The notes: generated from the sequence alone by a model not told the origin. A stretch of 64,000 nt of DNA from Euzebya rosea (GCF_003073135.1 NZ_PGDQ01000007.1:124001-188000); one strand, 5' to 3'. Shown: positions 8,553 through 17,220, numbered from the stretch's first letter. Made by a program: numbers and translations.

Positions 8553-9998
8553 CTACTGCGGCAGGTTGTCGTGTCGGTAGCCGGGCTCCAGGGACCCACG
8601 CACCGCGTTGAGCGTCCCCAGCAGCACCCGCCGGGTGTCGCCGGGCTCGATGGTCTCGTCGACGCTCAGGATCTCGTTGGGCAGGTCGGGACGCAGTGCC
8701 TCGGCCCTGTACTTGGCCAGGTACTCCGGACGGCTGGAAGGGTCCTCGGCGATCGGACGGCGGTACAGCACGTCCACCGCACCCTCGGCCCCCATGACCG
8801 CAACCTCTGCGCCCGGCCACGAGTAGACCGCATCGGCACCGATGTTGCGGGAGTTCATGACGATGTAGGCGCCGCCGTAGGCCTTGCGCAGGATCACGGT
8901 CGCGCGGGGCACCGTCGCCTCGGAGAAGGCGTAGAGCAGCTTGGCGCCCTTGCGGATGATCCCCGCGGACTCCTGGCCCGTGCCCGGCAGGAACCCGGGC
9001 ACGTCGACGAGGACCACGAGGGGCAGGCCGAAGGCGTCGCACAGCCGCACGAAGCGGGCGGCCTTCTCGCTGGCGGCGATGTCGAGGCAGCCGGCCAGTA
9101 CCGACGGCTGGTTCGCGACGACCCCGACGGGGCGGCCGTCCATGCGGGCGAACGAGGTGACGATGTTGCGGGCGAAGGCCTCGGAGAGCTCCAGCATCGA
9201 CCCGCCGTCGACGATGCCGCGGATCACGTCGCGCACGTCGTAGGGCTGGCGGTGGTCCGTCGGGATCTCCGGCATCGGCTCGGGTGGGACCGGCGCGGCG
9301 AGCGGCGGCTCCTCCCAGGCGGAGGAGGGCAGGTAGGACAGGACCCGGCGGGTCAGCTCGAGCGCCCCCTCGGCGTCGTCGGCCACGAGGTGCGCCACAC
9401 CGCTGGTGGTGGAGTGCACGTCGGCGCCGCCGAGGTCGGCCAGCGAGACGTCCTCGAACGTGACCGCCTTCACGACCTTGGGGCCGGTGACGAACATGTG
9501 GGCGCGGTCCCGCGCCATGATGACGATGTCGGTCAGCGCCGGTGAGTACACCGCGCCACCGGCACACGGACCGAGCACCACGGAGATCTGCGGCACCCGG
9601 CCGGAGGAGCGGACGTTGCGGTGGAAGATGTGGGCGTAGCCGTCGAGGGCCGCAACCCCTTCCTGGATCCTGGCCCCACCGCTGTCGAGCAGCCCGACGA
9701 CGGGGATGCGACCCCGGCTGGCCTTGTCCTGGACCATCGCGATCTTCTGGGCGTGCACCTCCCCGAGGGACCCGCCGAGGGCGGTCGGGTCCTGGGCGAA
9801 CAGGGCCACGGGACGGCCGTCGACGGTCACGGTTCCGGTCACGACGCCGTCGCCGTCGGGGCGCTTGTCGGCCAGGCCGAAGGCGGTGACGTGATGGCGT
9901 GCCTGCGATCCGAACTCCACGAAGGAGCCGTCGTCGGCGAGCGTGTCGATGCGGGCCCGGGCGTCGGGCCGCTGGACGGGCGCGGCGGTCTCGGTCAT
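8553..9998 (-). CDS. Acyl-CoA carboxylase carboxyltransferase (beta) subunit
   Basis: A 481-residue carboxyltransferase subunit of the AccD/PccB family, which moves CO2 from biotin to acetyl-, propionyl- or longer acyl-CoA. Seen are FGSQARHHVTAFG near the N-terminus, GLLDSGGARIQEGVAAL, GPCAGGAVYSPALTDI and, in the C-terminal half, VPGFLPGTGQE and AYGGAYIVMNS. Such single-chain subunits contain both halves of the transferase. Its place between fabF and fabI suggests malonyl-CoA supply, but substrate specificity is not readable. No biotin carboxylase alpha subunit lies in the window. RBS AGAGGAA precedes the ATG. Confidence 0.9.
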   Translation of the reverse strand: MTETAAPVQRPDARARIDTLADDGSFVEFGSQARHHVTAFGLADKRPDGDGVVTGTVTVDGRPVALFAQDPTALGGSLGEVHAQKIAMVQDKASRGRIPVVGLLDSGGARIQEGVAALDGYAHIFHRNVRSSGRVPQISVVLGPCAGGAVYSPALTDIVIMARDRAHMFVTGPKVVKAVTFEDVSLADLGGADVHSTTSGVAHLVADDAEGALELTRRVLSYLPSSAWEEPPLAAPVPPEPMPEIPTDHRQPYDVRDVIRGIVDGGSMLELSEAFARNIVTSFARMDGRPVGVVANQPSVLAGCLDIAASEKAARFVRLCDAFGLPLVVLVDVPGFLPGTGQESAGIIRKGAKLLYAFSEATVPRATVILRKAYGGAYIVMNSRNIGADAVYSWPGAEVAVMGAEGAVDVLYRRPIAEDPSSRPEYLAKYRAEALRPDLPNEILSVDETIEPGDTRRVLLGTLNAVRGSLEPGYRHDNLPQ

Positions 9999-10044
9999 GC
10001 GTTCCTCTGCTGGCTGGTGGGGGTGTCGGCGGAGCCGGGGGCGG

Positions 10045-11259
10045 TCAGGCGGTGAACGCCAGGACGGCGTTCTGGCCGCCGAAGCCGAAGGAGTCGGAGA
10101 TGACGGCCTCGACCTTCGTCTCGCGCGGGGCCTTGGACACCACGTCGATCTCGATCTCGGGGTCCTGGCTGTCGAGGTTGGCCGTCGGCGGGATCACCTG
10201 GTGGTGCAGGGTCAGCGCGCTGAAGGCGGCTTCGATCGCGCCGGCGCCGCCGAGCGCATGGCCGGTGACGCCCTTGGTCGAGGTGACGGCCGGACGATCG
10301 CCGAGCACACGGCTGATCATGCGGGCCTCCGACACGTCGTTGAGGGGCGTCGAGGTCCCGTGGGCGTTCACGTGGTCGATGTCGCCGGGCTCGAGGCCGG
10401 CGTCGGCCAGGGCGGCACGGACGGCCATCTCGCCCCCGGCACCCTGCGGGTCCGGTGCGGTCACGTGGTGCCCGTCGGCGCTGGCGCCGTAGCCGGCCAG
10501 CTTGGCGTAGGTCCGCACCCCACGGGCATCGGCATCGGCCACCCGTTCGAGCACGAGCACGCCGGCGGCCTCGGCCGCGACGAAGCCGTCACGTCCGACG
10601 TCGAACGGACGCGACGCGGCGGTGGGGTCCTCCCGCCTCGTCGACAGCGCGGTCATGTTGTTGAAGCCGGCGATCGACAGGGGGGTGATGCCGGCCTCGG
10701 TCCCGCCGGCGATGACGATGTCGCAGCGGCCGACCCGCAGCAGGTCCAGGGCGTAGCCGATCGCCGTGGCCCCTGACGCGCAGGCCGTGGCGGTCGCCAG
10801 GTTGGGACCGTGGGCCCCGAAGTCCATGGCGATGTGTCCAGCCGCCATGTTGGGGATCATCCGTGGGATCAGGTGCGGGGAGACCCGGTTGGGGCCCCGC
10901 TCCATCAGGACGCTGTGCTGCTCCTCCCACGTCGGCGCACCGCCCATGCCACAGCCGAGCACGACACCCACGCGGGGGCCGTCCCAGGTCTCGTGGTCAA
11001 GGTCGGCGTCGCCGATGGCCTCTCGTGCCGCCACCAGGGCGAGCTGCACGAACCGGTCGAGCTTTCGAGCACGTCGGCCCAGCAGGGCGTTGGCGTCGAA
11101 GTCGGGGATCCGGCAGGAGAAGTCGACGTCCATCCCCTCCAGGACGGGGTCCGGCGTGGCGGTGCTCTCGCCACGCAGGACGGCCTCCCAGGAGGCGGCC
11201 GCGCCGATTCCGCCGGGGGTGACCAGGCCGATGCCGGTGATCGCAACGGGTGTGCTCAT
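10045..11259 (-). CDS. fabF: 3-oxoacyl-[acyl-carrier-protein] synthase II
   Basis: Condenses malonyl-ACP with a growing acyl-ACP. The 404-residue protein starts at ATG 11259 (MSTPVAITGIGLVTPGG). The KAS active site is complete: the nucleophile cysteine in ATACASGATAIG, the first histidine in NAHGTSTPLND and the second in TKGVTGHALGGAG. EAGITPLSIAGFNNMTALS and the C-terminal SFGFGGQNAVL are typical of FabF. It lies 70 bases downstream of acpP on the same strand. Confidence 0.95.
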   Translation of the reverse strand: MSTPVAITGIGLVTPGGIGAAASWEAVLRGESTATPDPVLEGMDVDFSCRIPDFDANALLGRRARKLDRFVQLALVAAREAIGDADLDHETWDGPRVGVVLGCGMGGAPTWEEQHSVLMERGPNRVSPHLIPRMIPNMAAGHIAMDFGAHGPNLATATACASGATAIGYALDLLRVGRCDIVIAGGTEAGITPLSIAGFNNMTALSTRREDPTAASRPFDVGRDGFVAAEAAGVLVLERVADADARGVRTYAKLAGYGASADGHHVTAPDPQGAGGEMAVRAALADAGLEPGDIDHVNAHGTSTPLNDVSEARMISRVLGDRPAVTSTKGVTGHALGGAGAIEAAFSALTLHHQVIPPTANLDSQDPEIEIDVVSKAPRETKVEAVISDSFGFGGQNAVLAFTA

Positions 11260-11329
11260 GGCGTATGTGCTCCTCGGGAGTCGTTGAAGGGTGTTCGGCC
11301 GGGACGGCGTCCGGCCGGGACGGCCGGTG

Positions 11330-11566
11330 CTAGACCGACGCGCCCTTGGACTCCAGCAGCTTGACGGCGTCGCCGACGGTCTTGAGCTCGGCGGCCTCCT
11401 CGTCCTCGATCTTGACGCCCAGCTCGTCCTCGGCGGCCATGGAGAACTCGACGAGGTCGAGGGAGTCCAGGTCGAGCTCCTCGAAGGTGGTGGTCTCGGT
11501 GACCTCGTCGGCGGCGATGCCGAACTTGTCGTCGAGCAGGGCGACGATCTTGGTGTAGACAGACAT
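11330..11566 (-). CDS. acpP: Acyl carrier protein
   Basis: A 78-residue acidic carrier protein that holds acyl chains on a 4'-phosphopantetheine arm. The attachment serine is S35 in LDLDSLDLVE, the standard DSL motif. Length, helix pattern and location between fabH and fabF are all normal for the FAS-II carrier. The ATG is preceded by GAAGGAACCC. A small perfect hairpin lies in the fabH-acpP gap at 11628-11647. Confidence 0.95.
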   Translation of the reverse strand: MSVYTKIVALLDDKFGIAADEVTETTTFEELDLDSLDLVEFSMAAEDELGVKIEDEEAAELKTVGDAVKLLESKGASV

Positions 11567-11627
11567 TGCGGGTTCCTTCGTGTGTTGGTGGTTGTGGGAT
11601 CGGTGCGGCCGACGATGGCACACACCA

Positions 11628-11647
11628 CCGATGCCGGTCGGCATCGG
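11628..11647 (-). terminator. Hairpin between fabH and acpP
   Basis: A perfect 8-bp stem (CCGATGCC with GGCATCGG) with a GGTC loop lies in the 125-bp gap between fabH and acpP. No clear U-tract follows. It could be a partial terminator or an RNA processing/stability element that raises ACP expression relative to FabH. Confidence 0.3.
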
Positions 11648-11691
11648 ATGCAGAACCCTCCGATGTCGGAGGGCCAGGTCTGTGGGCTGCC

Positions 11692-12708
11692 TCAGATGGT
11701 GGGCAGCTCGGGCCAGGTCAGCGTGGTGGATCCCCACGTCAGCCCGGCTCCGAAGGCCGTCAGGAGCACGCGGTCGCCGGCACGCACGGCGCCGTCGGCG
11801 TGGGCGTGGGCCATGGCGATGGGGATCGAGGCCCCCGCGGTGTTGCCCACCCGGTCGATGTTGACGTAGCACTTCTCGCGCTCGAGCTCGAGGTTGCGGG
11901 CCACGGCGTCGAGGATGCGGATGTTTGCCTGGTGGCCGATCATCACGTCGACGTCGTCGACGGTCCAGCCGCGCCGGTCGAGGGCGACGCGGCAGGAATC
12001 GGCCATGCCCGGGATGGACCGGCGGTAGACCTCACGGCCCTCCATGGCCAGGAAGTGGTCCCGGCTGGCGGGCGAGTCCTCGCTGGGGGGCATGCTGCCG
12101 GCGCCGCCGATGGTGATCAGGTCCGACCCCTCGCCGTCGGACCCCAGGTCGAAGCTGCCGAACGCCCCCGGCTCGTCGTGGTCACCGGCGCGCACGACGG
12201 CCGCGCCGGCCCCGTCCCCGAAGATGACCCGCGTGTTGCGGTCGGTGGGGTACAGGAAGCTGGAGAAGACATCGCTGCCGATGACCAGCACGGTCCGGGC
12301 AGTGCCGGCCGCGATGAGGCCCTGGGCGGTGGCCGCCGCGTACACGAACCCGCTGCAGACCGCGGCAACGTCGAAGGCGGGTATGGGGCCGAGACCCAAC
12401 GCGCTGGCCACGTCCGGGGCCGTGGCAGGGCACAGCCGGTGGGGAGTGGACGTGGCGAGGACCACCGCGTCGATCGCCGTGCCCTCACCGTAGTGCTTCA
12501 GGGCCTCGCGTCCGGCCTCGACGGCCAGGTGCAGCGAGGTCTGTCCCTCCGCCGCACGCCGCCGCTGGCTGATCCCCGTGCGAGAGGAGATCCACTCGTC
12601 GGAGGTGTCCATGACCCGGGAGAGGTCGTCGTTGGTCACGACGTCCTCCGGCAGGTGGGCACCCAGTCCGGCGAGGACCATGGCGGGGACGTGCTGGTGG
12701 TGGGTCAT
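11692..12708 (-). CDS. fabH: 3-oxoacyl-[acyl-carrier-protein] synthase III
   Basis: Starts fatty-acid synthesis by condensing acyl-CoA with malonyl-ACP. The 338-residue protein has the KAS III triad: cysteine in VAAVCSGFVYA, histidine in MIGHQANIRILDA and asparagine in VGNTAGASIPI. SRTGISQRR near the N-terminus and the C-terminal FGAGLTWGS are family signatures. The acyl-CoA chain preference (acetyl or branched) cannot be judged. It is the second gene of the operon-like run downstream of the palindrome at 13143. Confidence 0.94.
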   Translation of the reverse strand: MTHHQHVPAMVLAGLGAHLPEDVVTNDDLSRVMDTSDEWISSRTGISQRRRAAEGQTSLHLAVEAGREALKHYGEGTAIDAVVLATSTPHRLCPATAPDVASALGLGPIPAFDVAAVCSGFVYAAATAQGLIAAGTARTVLVIGSDVFSSFLYPTDRNTRVIFGDGAGAAVVRAGDHDEPGAFGSFDLGSDGEGSDLITIGGAGSMPPSEDSPASRDHFLAMEGREVYRRSIPGMADSCRVALDRRGWTVDDVDVMIGHQANIRILDAVARNLELEREKCYVNIDRVGNTAGASIPIAMAHAHADGAVRAGDRVLLTAFGAGLTWGSTTLTWPELPTI

Positions 12709-12750
12709 GCGACTCGGGTGGGTCGTGACGGCTGCGATGTGGCCAGGTGC

Positions 12751-13065
12751 CTACGCGCCCTCGAGGCCCGTGGGTGCGACGCGCTCCATGTAGGCCAGGC
12801 CCTGGCCGAGGCCGACCAGCTGGCCGGGGCGGGCCAGCATCTCCTTGAGGGTGGCGCCGATCGGGGCGATGACCGCGTCCGCGCGGCCGTTCCCGCCGGT
12901 GATGTGACCGATGATGTCGCCGGGGGCGACGGTGGCCGGGGCGTCGATCGCAGGTGCGAAGCGGCCCGTGGAGGGCGCGACCGCGATGGACATGCGGTCG
13001 GCGACGGTGCCGGCGAAGATCTCGATCTCGTTGGCTGCGGGGATGTCGGTGACGACGTCGAACAT
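12751..13065 (-). CDS. Biotinyl/lipoyl-fold protein without the modified lysine
   Basis: A 104-residue protein first in the FAS-II gene run. Its C-terminal two thirds read like a biotinyl domain: VAPSTGRFAP, TVAPGDIIGHI, then VIAPIGATLKEMLARPGQLVGLGQGLAYME. Where a true biotin carrier has an EAMKM-like loop, it has TGGNGRAD with no lysine, so biotinylation there is not possible. It may be a structural or regulatory relative of the acyl-CoA carboxylase carrier. Function is inferred only from fold-like pattern and neighbours (accD, fab genes). Confidence 0.6.
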   Translation of the reverse strand: MFDVVTDIPAANEIEIFAGTVADRMSIAVAPSTGRFAPAIDAPATVAPGDIIGHITGGNGRADAVIAPIGATLKEMLARPGQLVGLGQGLAYMERVAPTGLEGA

Positions 13066-13142
13066 GTGGGGGTCTCCCTGTGGGTGTTCTGCGGTTGGAC
13101 GGGTCCCGGGGGTGCGGGTTCCGGCTCTTGTCACCACCATTC

Positions 13143-13164
13143 TTGACATTGACGTCAATGTCAA
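13143..13164. promoter_or_regulatory. Perfect 22-bp palindrome, probable FAS-II operator
   Basis: Each half reads TTGACATTGAC and the two halves are exact reverse complements with no spacer. It lies 78 bases upstream of the first gene of the minus-strand fatty-acid run, so it is well placed as a repressor or activator site. Its outer arms include a TTGACA that could act as a -35 box. Actinobacterial FAS-II operons are known to be controlled by TetR-type regulators such as FasR; the regulator here is not in the window. Confidence 0.65.
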
Positions 13165-13263
13165 CTTCTTCTCCCCGCCCGATGGGACAACCCTGACGGA
13201 GATGCATGACCAACGGGATGAAGTTCCCGTTTCGTGGGCGTTTCGGACCCCTTGACAACACGA

Positions 13264-13286
13264 GGACACCACCCTCGGTGGTGTCC
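13264..13286 (-). terminator. Terminator-like hairpin after thymidine kinase
   Basis: A perfect 10-bp stem (GGACACCACC) with a 3-base loop lies about 20 bases beyond the thymidine kinase stop on the minus strand. It separates that gene from the FAS-II promoter region. The following U-tract is weak. Confidence 0.6.
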
Positions 13287-13305
13287 ATGTGACCCGTGGT
13301 GTGGC

Positions 13306-13908
13306 CTAGGGCAGGGTGATCCGTGCCGGGTCGTTGACGACCGCGTGGCAGCCGCGGCACACCGGCTCGTAGCGGACCCGATCGCCCGTGACGTCGCCGA
13401 CCAGGACCTGGTCGCCGTCGGTCACCATGACGCCGTCGACCAGCCGGGCGTTGTGGGTCGCGATGTTCCCGCACGCGCACAGCGGCTGGGTCGGCAGGGC
13501 GACGTGGCGGTCGGCGAGCTCGATCAGGCGGGCAGACGCCGGGAACAGCTTGGTCCGGAAGTCCGTGAGCAGGCCGTAGGCCTCGACGGGGATGTCGAGC
13601 TGGTCGGCCACGCGGGCGAGCTGGTCGATCTGTTGCGGTGCGTAGAAGTGCGCCTCGTCGGCGACGACGTGGTGCACGTTCTCCTCACGAAGCCCCTCGG
13701 CGACCATGGCGAAGACATCGGACGTGGTCGTGATGACGTTGGCCGGGGCGGACACCCCGACACGGGACGCAACGACCCCCTCCTGCCGGGGCTGCATGAC
13801 GATGAGCATGCCCTTGAGCCCACGTGCGGTGACGTGATGATGGCGGACGAGCGCCGCCAGGCTCTTGCCACCGCCCATGGGGGCGTGGGAGAAGGTGAGG
13901 GTTGCCAC
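13306..13908 (-). CDS. tdk: Thymidine kinase (type II)
   Basis: Phosphorylates thymidine in the salvage pathway. The 200-residue protein has the P-loop APMGGGKS (9-16), a DEAHF Walker-B motif near residue 84, and the lasso/zinc region with two pairs of cysteines, CACG (about 143) and CRGC (about 184). GLLTDFRTKLFPAS is the conserved substrate segment. The start is GTG at 13908. Length and motif order match the family well. Confidence 0.93.
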   Translation of the reverse strand: MATLTFSHAPMGGGKSLAALVRHHHVTARGLKGMLIVMQPRQEGVVASRVGVSAPANVITTTSDVFAMVAEGLREENVHHVVADEAHFYAPQQIDQLARVADQLDIPVEAYGLLTDFRTKLFPASARLIELADRHVALPTQPLCACGNIATHNARLVDGVMVTDGDQVLVGDVTGDRVRYEPVCRGCHAVVNDPARITLP

Positions 13909-13998
13909 GGGTCGTCCTCGTCGGTCGCGGAACGTCCGTCCATCGTGTCATGCCCGGTCCCCCATCGGGCGCAACCACCACCGGCCGGTCGACCCCCG

Positions 13999-14424
13999 TC
14001 AGCCCACGGGGCCGAGCAGCGGCTCGACCGGGTCCAGCGCCTCGCGGAGGAAGTCGGGGATCGACCGCTTCCCCGACCCGTCGGTGGCGATCACGACGTA
14101 GACGGTGCGGCCGGTGACGCACTCCTGCGCCTCGACCCGGACCGAGAAGTCGAGGACGAACGACGTGGTCCCCATCCGGGCGGTCGACACGGCCACACCG
14201 ACGTCGTCGCCCCAGCCGACCCCACGACGCCACGTGATGTCGGTGTTGACCAGCTGGACGTCGAACCCCCGCTCCATCATCTCCCGGTAGGGCACGCCAC
14301 GGTGGGCGAGGAAGGCCGTGAGGGCGTCGTCGAAGTAAGCCAGGTACCACATGTTGAAGACCACCCCCTGCTGGTCGACCTCGAGGTAGCGGACGTCGAT
14401 CGGGTGGGTGAAGGTGGGGTGCAC
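13999..14424 (-). CDS. Acyl-CoA thioesterase, hot-dog fold
   Basis: A 141-residue protein of the 4-hydroxybenzoyl-CoA thioesterase/YbgC type. It opens with FTHPIDVRYLEVDQQGVVFNMWYLAYFDDA, which matches the family's N-terminal strand, catalytic-loop aspartate and helix. GFDVQLVNTDITWRRG and FVLDFSVRV are later strands. The GTG at 14424 is chosen because no nearer ATG precedes the conserved region. It diverges from the M20 peptidase with only 21 bases between starts, so the promoters overlap. Substrate unknown. Confidence 0.8.
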   Translation of the reverse strand: MHPTFTHPIDVRYLEVDQQGVVFNMWYLAYFDDALTAFLAHRGVPYREMMERGFDVQLVNTDITWRRGVGWGDDVGVAVSTARMGTTSFVLDFSVRVEAQECVTGRTVYVVIATDGSGKRSIPDFLREALDPVEPLLGPVG

Positions 14425-14445
14425 GCCGCCGTAGGATGCCTGACC

Positions 14446-15831
14446 ATGGCTCCGACCACATCCGAGATCATCGCCGCCGTCGACGCCGGGCACGAGACCG
14501 CCCGAGCCGACCTCGAGGCGTTGTGCCGCATCCCCTCCATCGCCTTCGACGGCTTCGACCCGGCGCCGGTGCACGAGAGCGCCCGAGCGACCGCCGAGCT
14601 GCTGGAGCGGTCCGGCCTGCAGGACGTTCGCCTGCTGGAGGGTGGTGGGGCGCCCCCTGCGGTGTTCGGGGAGGTCCACGTCGGCGACGACAGGCCCACG
14701 GTCCTGCTGTACGCCCACCACGACGTCCAGCCCACCGGTGATGTCGACGCGTGGACCTCGCCCCCGTTCGAGCCGACGGAACGCGACGGCCGTCTGTACG
14801 GGCGGGGCTGCGCCGACGACAAGGCCGGCGTGGTCGCCCATGCCACCGCGGTCGCAGCCTGGAACCAGCTGGGCGGTCCGCCGGTCAACGTGAAGGTCAT
14901 CATCGAGGGCGAGGAGGAGATCGGCTCGCCACACCTCGAGGAGTTCCTCGCCGAGCACGGCGCCCTCCTTGCCGCCGACGCCGTCGTGGTCGCCGACCTC
15001 GTGAACTGGAAGGTCGGCACACCCTCCCTCACCTACCTGCTGCGCGGCATGGTCGACGTCGGTGTGGAGATCCGGGTGCTGGAGCACGCGGTGCACAGCG
15101 GCATGTACGGCGGCCCGGTCCCCGACCCGCTGACGGCGCTGGCCAAGCTCATCGCCGACCTGACCGACGAGACGGGCGCCCTCGTGAACCCCGAGCTGCG
15201 CAAGGGGCTCCGGTCCCCGTCGGCGGAGGAGATGCGGCGCCTGGAGGCCCTGGACTTCGACGAGGGCAGGTTCCGCGGTGAGGCCAGCCTGGGCGCCGAC
15301 GTGCGCCTGGGCGGCGACCCGGGACTGCCGGCCCTCCAGAAGATCTGGATGGAACCGAACCTGACGGTGCTCGGCATCGACGCGCCGTCGGTGCAGCTGG
15401 CCAGCAACGCCATCCAGCCGAGCGCCCGCGCCAAGCTGGGCCTGCGCCTGGGCCCCGGTCAGGACGCCAAGGTCGCCCGGCAGGCCCTCGTCGACCACCT
15501 CAACGCCCAGTCCCCCATGGGCCTGGAGGTCACCGCCACGCCGGGTGCCGCCGGCGACCCCTTCGAGACCGAGCTTGACCGGGCACCCGTCCGCGCCATG
15601 CTGGCCGCCCTGGAGAAGGGCTACGGAGCCGCCCCCGTGCTCATGGGCAGCGGCGGATCCATCCCCCTGCTTGGGCCGCTGCAGACGGCCAACCCGGACG
15701 CCACCATGCTGCTGCTCGGCGTCGAGGACCCCGACTCACGGGCCCACGGCATCGACGAGTCGCTGCACCTCGGCGACTGGAAGGCCGCCTGCCGTTCCGT
15801 CGCGCTGCTGTTCGCCGAGCTGGCCGGCTGA
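14446..15831 (+). CDS. M20 family metallopeptidase / dipeptidase
   Basis: A 461-residue zinc peptidase of the M20 (carnosinase/PepV-like) family. Metal and catalytic residues are visible in YAHHDVQP (H92 region), GRGCADDKAG (D124-D125) and IIEGEEEIGS (E156-E158). A lid/dimerisation domain follows (about 200-370). The C-terminal segment GSGGSIPLLGPLQ and HGIDESLHLGDW carry the remaining substrate and metal residues. A TAGGAT box ends 8 bases before the ATG, so it may be transcribed leaderless. Specificity within the family is not readable. Confidence 0.9.
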   Translation: MAPTTSEIIAAVDAGHETARADLEALCRIPSIAFDGFDPAPVHESARATAELLERSGLQDVRLLEGGGAPPAVFGEVHVGDDRPTVLLYAHHDVQPTGDVDAWTSPPFEPTERDGRLYGRGCADDKAGVVAHATAVAAWNQLGGPPVNVKVIIEGEEEIGSPHLEEFLAEHGALLAADAVVVADLVNWKVGTPSLTYLLRGMVDVGVEIRVLEHAVHSGMYGGPVPDPLTALAKLIADLTDETGALVNPELRKGLRSPSAEEMRRLEALDFDEGRFRGEASLGADVRLGGDPGLPALQKIWMEPNLTVLGIDAPSVQLASNAIQPSARAKLGLRLGPGQDAKVARQALVDHLNAQSPMGLEVTATPGAAGDPFETELDRAPVRAMLAALEKGYGAAPVLMGSGGSIPLLGPLQTANPDATMLLLGVEDPDSRAHGIDESLHLGDWKAACRSVALLFAELAG

Positions 15832-15844
15832 CCGGCGGTCGTCG

Positions 15845-16171
15845 ATGAGCCAGAAGTCCGACTACGACGCAGCGTACTTCACGCTGCTGCGGGCCCACGA
15901 GGAGCTGGACCACCTGCGGCGGTACCAGGAGTACCTCGGCGAGGAGCTGGCCAGGCTGGGGCGGTTCGCGCGTGAGATCCACGACGCCTCGAACGTGGTG
16001 CCCCGCAAGTTCCGCCGGCTGATCGACTCCACCGACAAGCCGACGCTGGAGGCCATCGGCAAGCGCCGGGCGGTCGTGCTCGCCGAACGCGATGCGATCC
16101 CCGAGCGGCTCGCCGCCCAGGAGGCGTTCGTGCTGGAGATGGAGGAGGAGGTCGCGGCCCTGCGGCCGTGA
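15845..16171 (+). CDS. Small helical coiled-coil protein, unknown
   Basis: A 108-residue protein that starts 13 bases after the M20 peptidase stop, so probably co-transcribed. It is rich in Glu, Arg, Leu and Ala with heptad-like spacing (EELDHLRRYQEYLGEELARL and RDAIPERLAAQEAFVLEMEEEVAAL), suggesting two coiled-coil helices around a basic centre. I recognise no family. Codon use matches the neighbours. Confidence 0.6.
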   Translation: MSQKSDYDAAYFTLLRAHEELDHLRRYQEYLGEELARLGRFAREIHDASNVVPRKFRRLIDSTDKPTLEAIGKRRAVVLAERDAIPERLAAQEAFVLEMEEEVAALRP

Positions 16172-16190
16172 CCATCCGCCGAGGAAGGAC

Positions 16191-16664
16191 CTAGACGTTG
16201 GAGGGCACGACGCCCTCGAACCGCAGCACCAGGTCGTTGGGCTGCACGGTCAGGCCCAGCTCCTCGCGGGGGGCCCACAGGGGAATGCAGTCCCCTTGGC
16301 CGGCGTGGCCGCAGAGGCAGACGACGAGGTCGCCCTCGGGGGTCATGCCGATGAGCTGACGGGCGTAGCTGAGCAGCTCCTCCATCGTCACCTCGCCGCC
16401 CATGCGACGCCAGTAGGCCATGGCCCAGCGGGACTCGGGGCGACCGAAGATGGCCAGCGCCGTCCCGGGGGTCAGCTTGGTGATGGCGTCGAGGGTCTTG
16501 AGCTTGCCCTCGATGATCGAGTCCTGCTTCGGCTGCTTGCCGATGCGCGCCCCCGCGGTCGGCTGGCCGAGTCCGCCGGGCAGGTCCGACAGGTCGTAGT
16601 TCCCCGCCGCCTGTGCCGCCTTCTGCCGATCGACCTCGACCTCGTAGACCTGCTTGGTCGCCAC
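16191..16664 (-). CDS. Hypothetical protein
   Basis: A 157-residue soluble protein of unknown function. GTG at 16664 is preceded 8 bases upstream by GAAGAGG, which decides the start. It has an alpha-helical N-terminal half (TKQVYEVEVDRQKAAQAAG; KLKTLDAITKLTPGTALAIFGRPESRWAMAYWRRMG) and a C-terminal part with two cysteines in VVCLCGHAGQGDCIP. It converges with the coiled-coil gene with a 19-base gap. Confidence 0.6.
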   Translation of the reverse strand: MATKQVYEVEVDRQKAAQAAGNYDLSDLPGGLGQPTAGARIGKQPKQDSIIEGKLKTLDAITKLTPGTALAIFGRPESRWAMAYWRRMGGEVTMEELLSYARQLIGMTPEGDLVVCLCGHAGQGDCIPLWAPREELGLTVQPNDLVLRFEGVVPSNV

Positions 16665-16773
16665 GCTGTATGCCTCTTCCTCAACCGTTGACGCAGGTGA
16701 CAGCCGGTCGCGCCACCTCCCACGAAGCCTAGCGGCCAATCGCCGTCCCGCCGATCACTGTCGCTGTCGGTGA

Positions 16774-17220
16774 TCAGGGGTCGAGGCACTCCAGCCAGGC
16801 CACGACCTCGACCGCCGGCCGGTCCGGGCCGCCGGGTTCGGTGACCAGCCCGAGCCGGACCATCGTGTCGACGTCGTCCGGCCCGACGCACGTGGGGTAG
16901 CCCTCCTCCGACAGGGATCGTTGCCACTCCCCCTCACCGTCCCGCCACAGGACGCCCACCAGGCCCAGCCCCGTGTCGGCCAGGTCCACGGGCTCGGAGA
17001 CGGCGATGGCGCTGCCGGTCGGGTCGACGGCGGCGACAACCGCGGTCACGGTTCGGCCCGACGGGGCAACGGTCCACGTCAGCGTTGCCACCGCCCCGAA
17101 GACCGCCCCGATCACGAGCAGCAGCACCGCCCGCAGGCCGGGCCGTCGCGTCAGGCCCTCCGGGGGCCAGTCCGCGTGGGGGTCGTGGTCGTGGTCCTCG
17201 TGGCTGCTCACCGACTGCAC
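16774..17220 (-). CDS. Membrane-anchored hypothetical protein
   Basis: A 148-residue protein with a His/Asp-rich N-terminus (SSHEDHDHDPHAD), one transmembrane segment (about 32-52, LRAVLLLVIGAVFGAVATLTW) and an exported-looking C-terminal domain of about 95 residues with two cysteines. In-frame GTG codons at 17220 and 17211 are both possible starts. No known family recognised. Confidence 0.5.
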   Translation of the reverse strand: MQSVSSHEDHDHDPHADWPPEGLTRRPGLRAVLLLVIGAVFGAVATLTWTVAPSGRTVTAVVAAVDPTGSAIAVSEPVDLADTGLGLVGVLWRDGEGEWQRSLSEEGYPTCVGPDDVDTMVRLGLVTEPGGPDRPAVEVVAWLECLDP

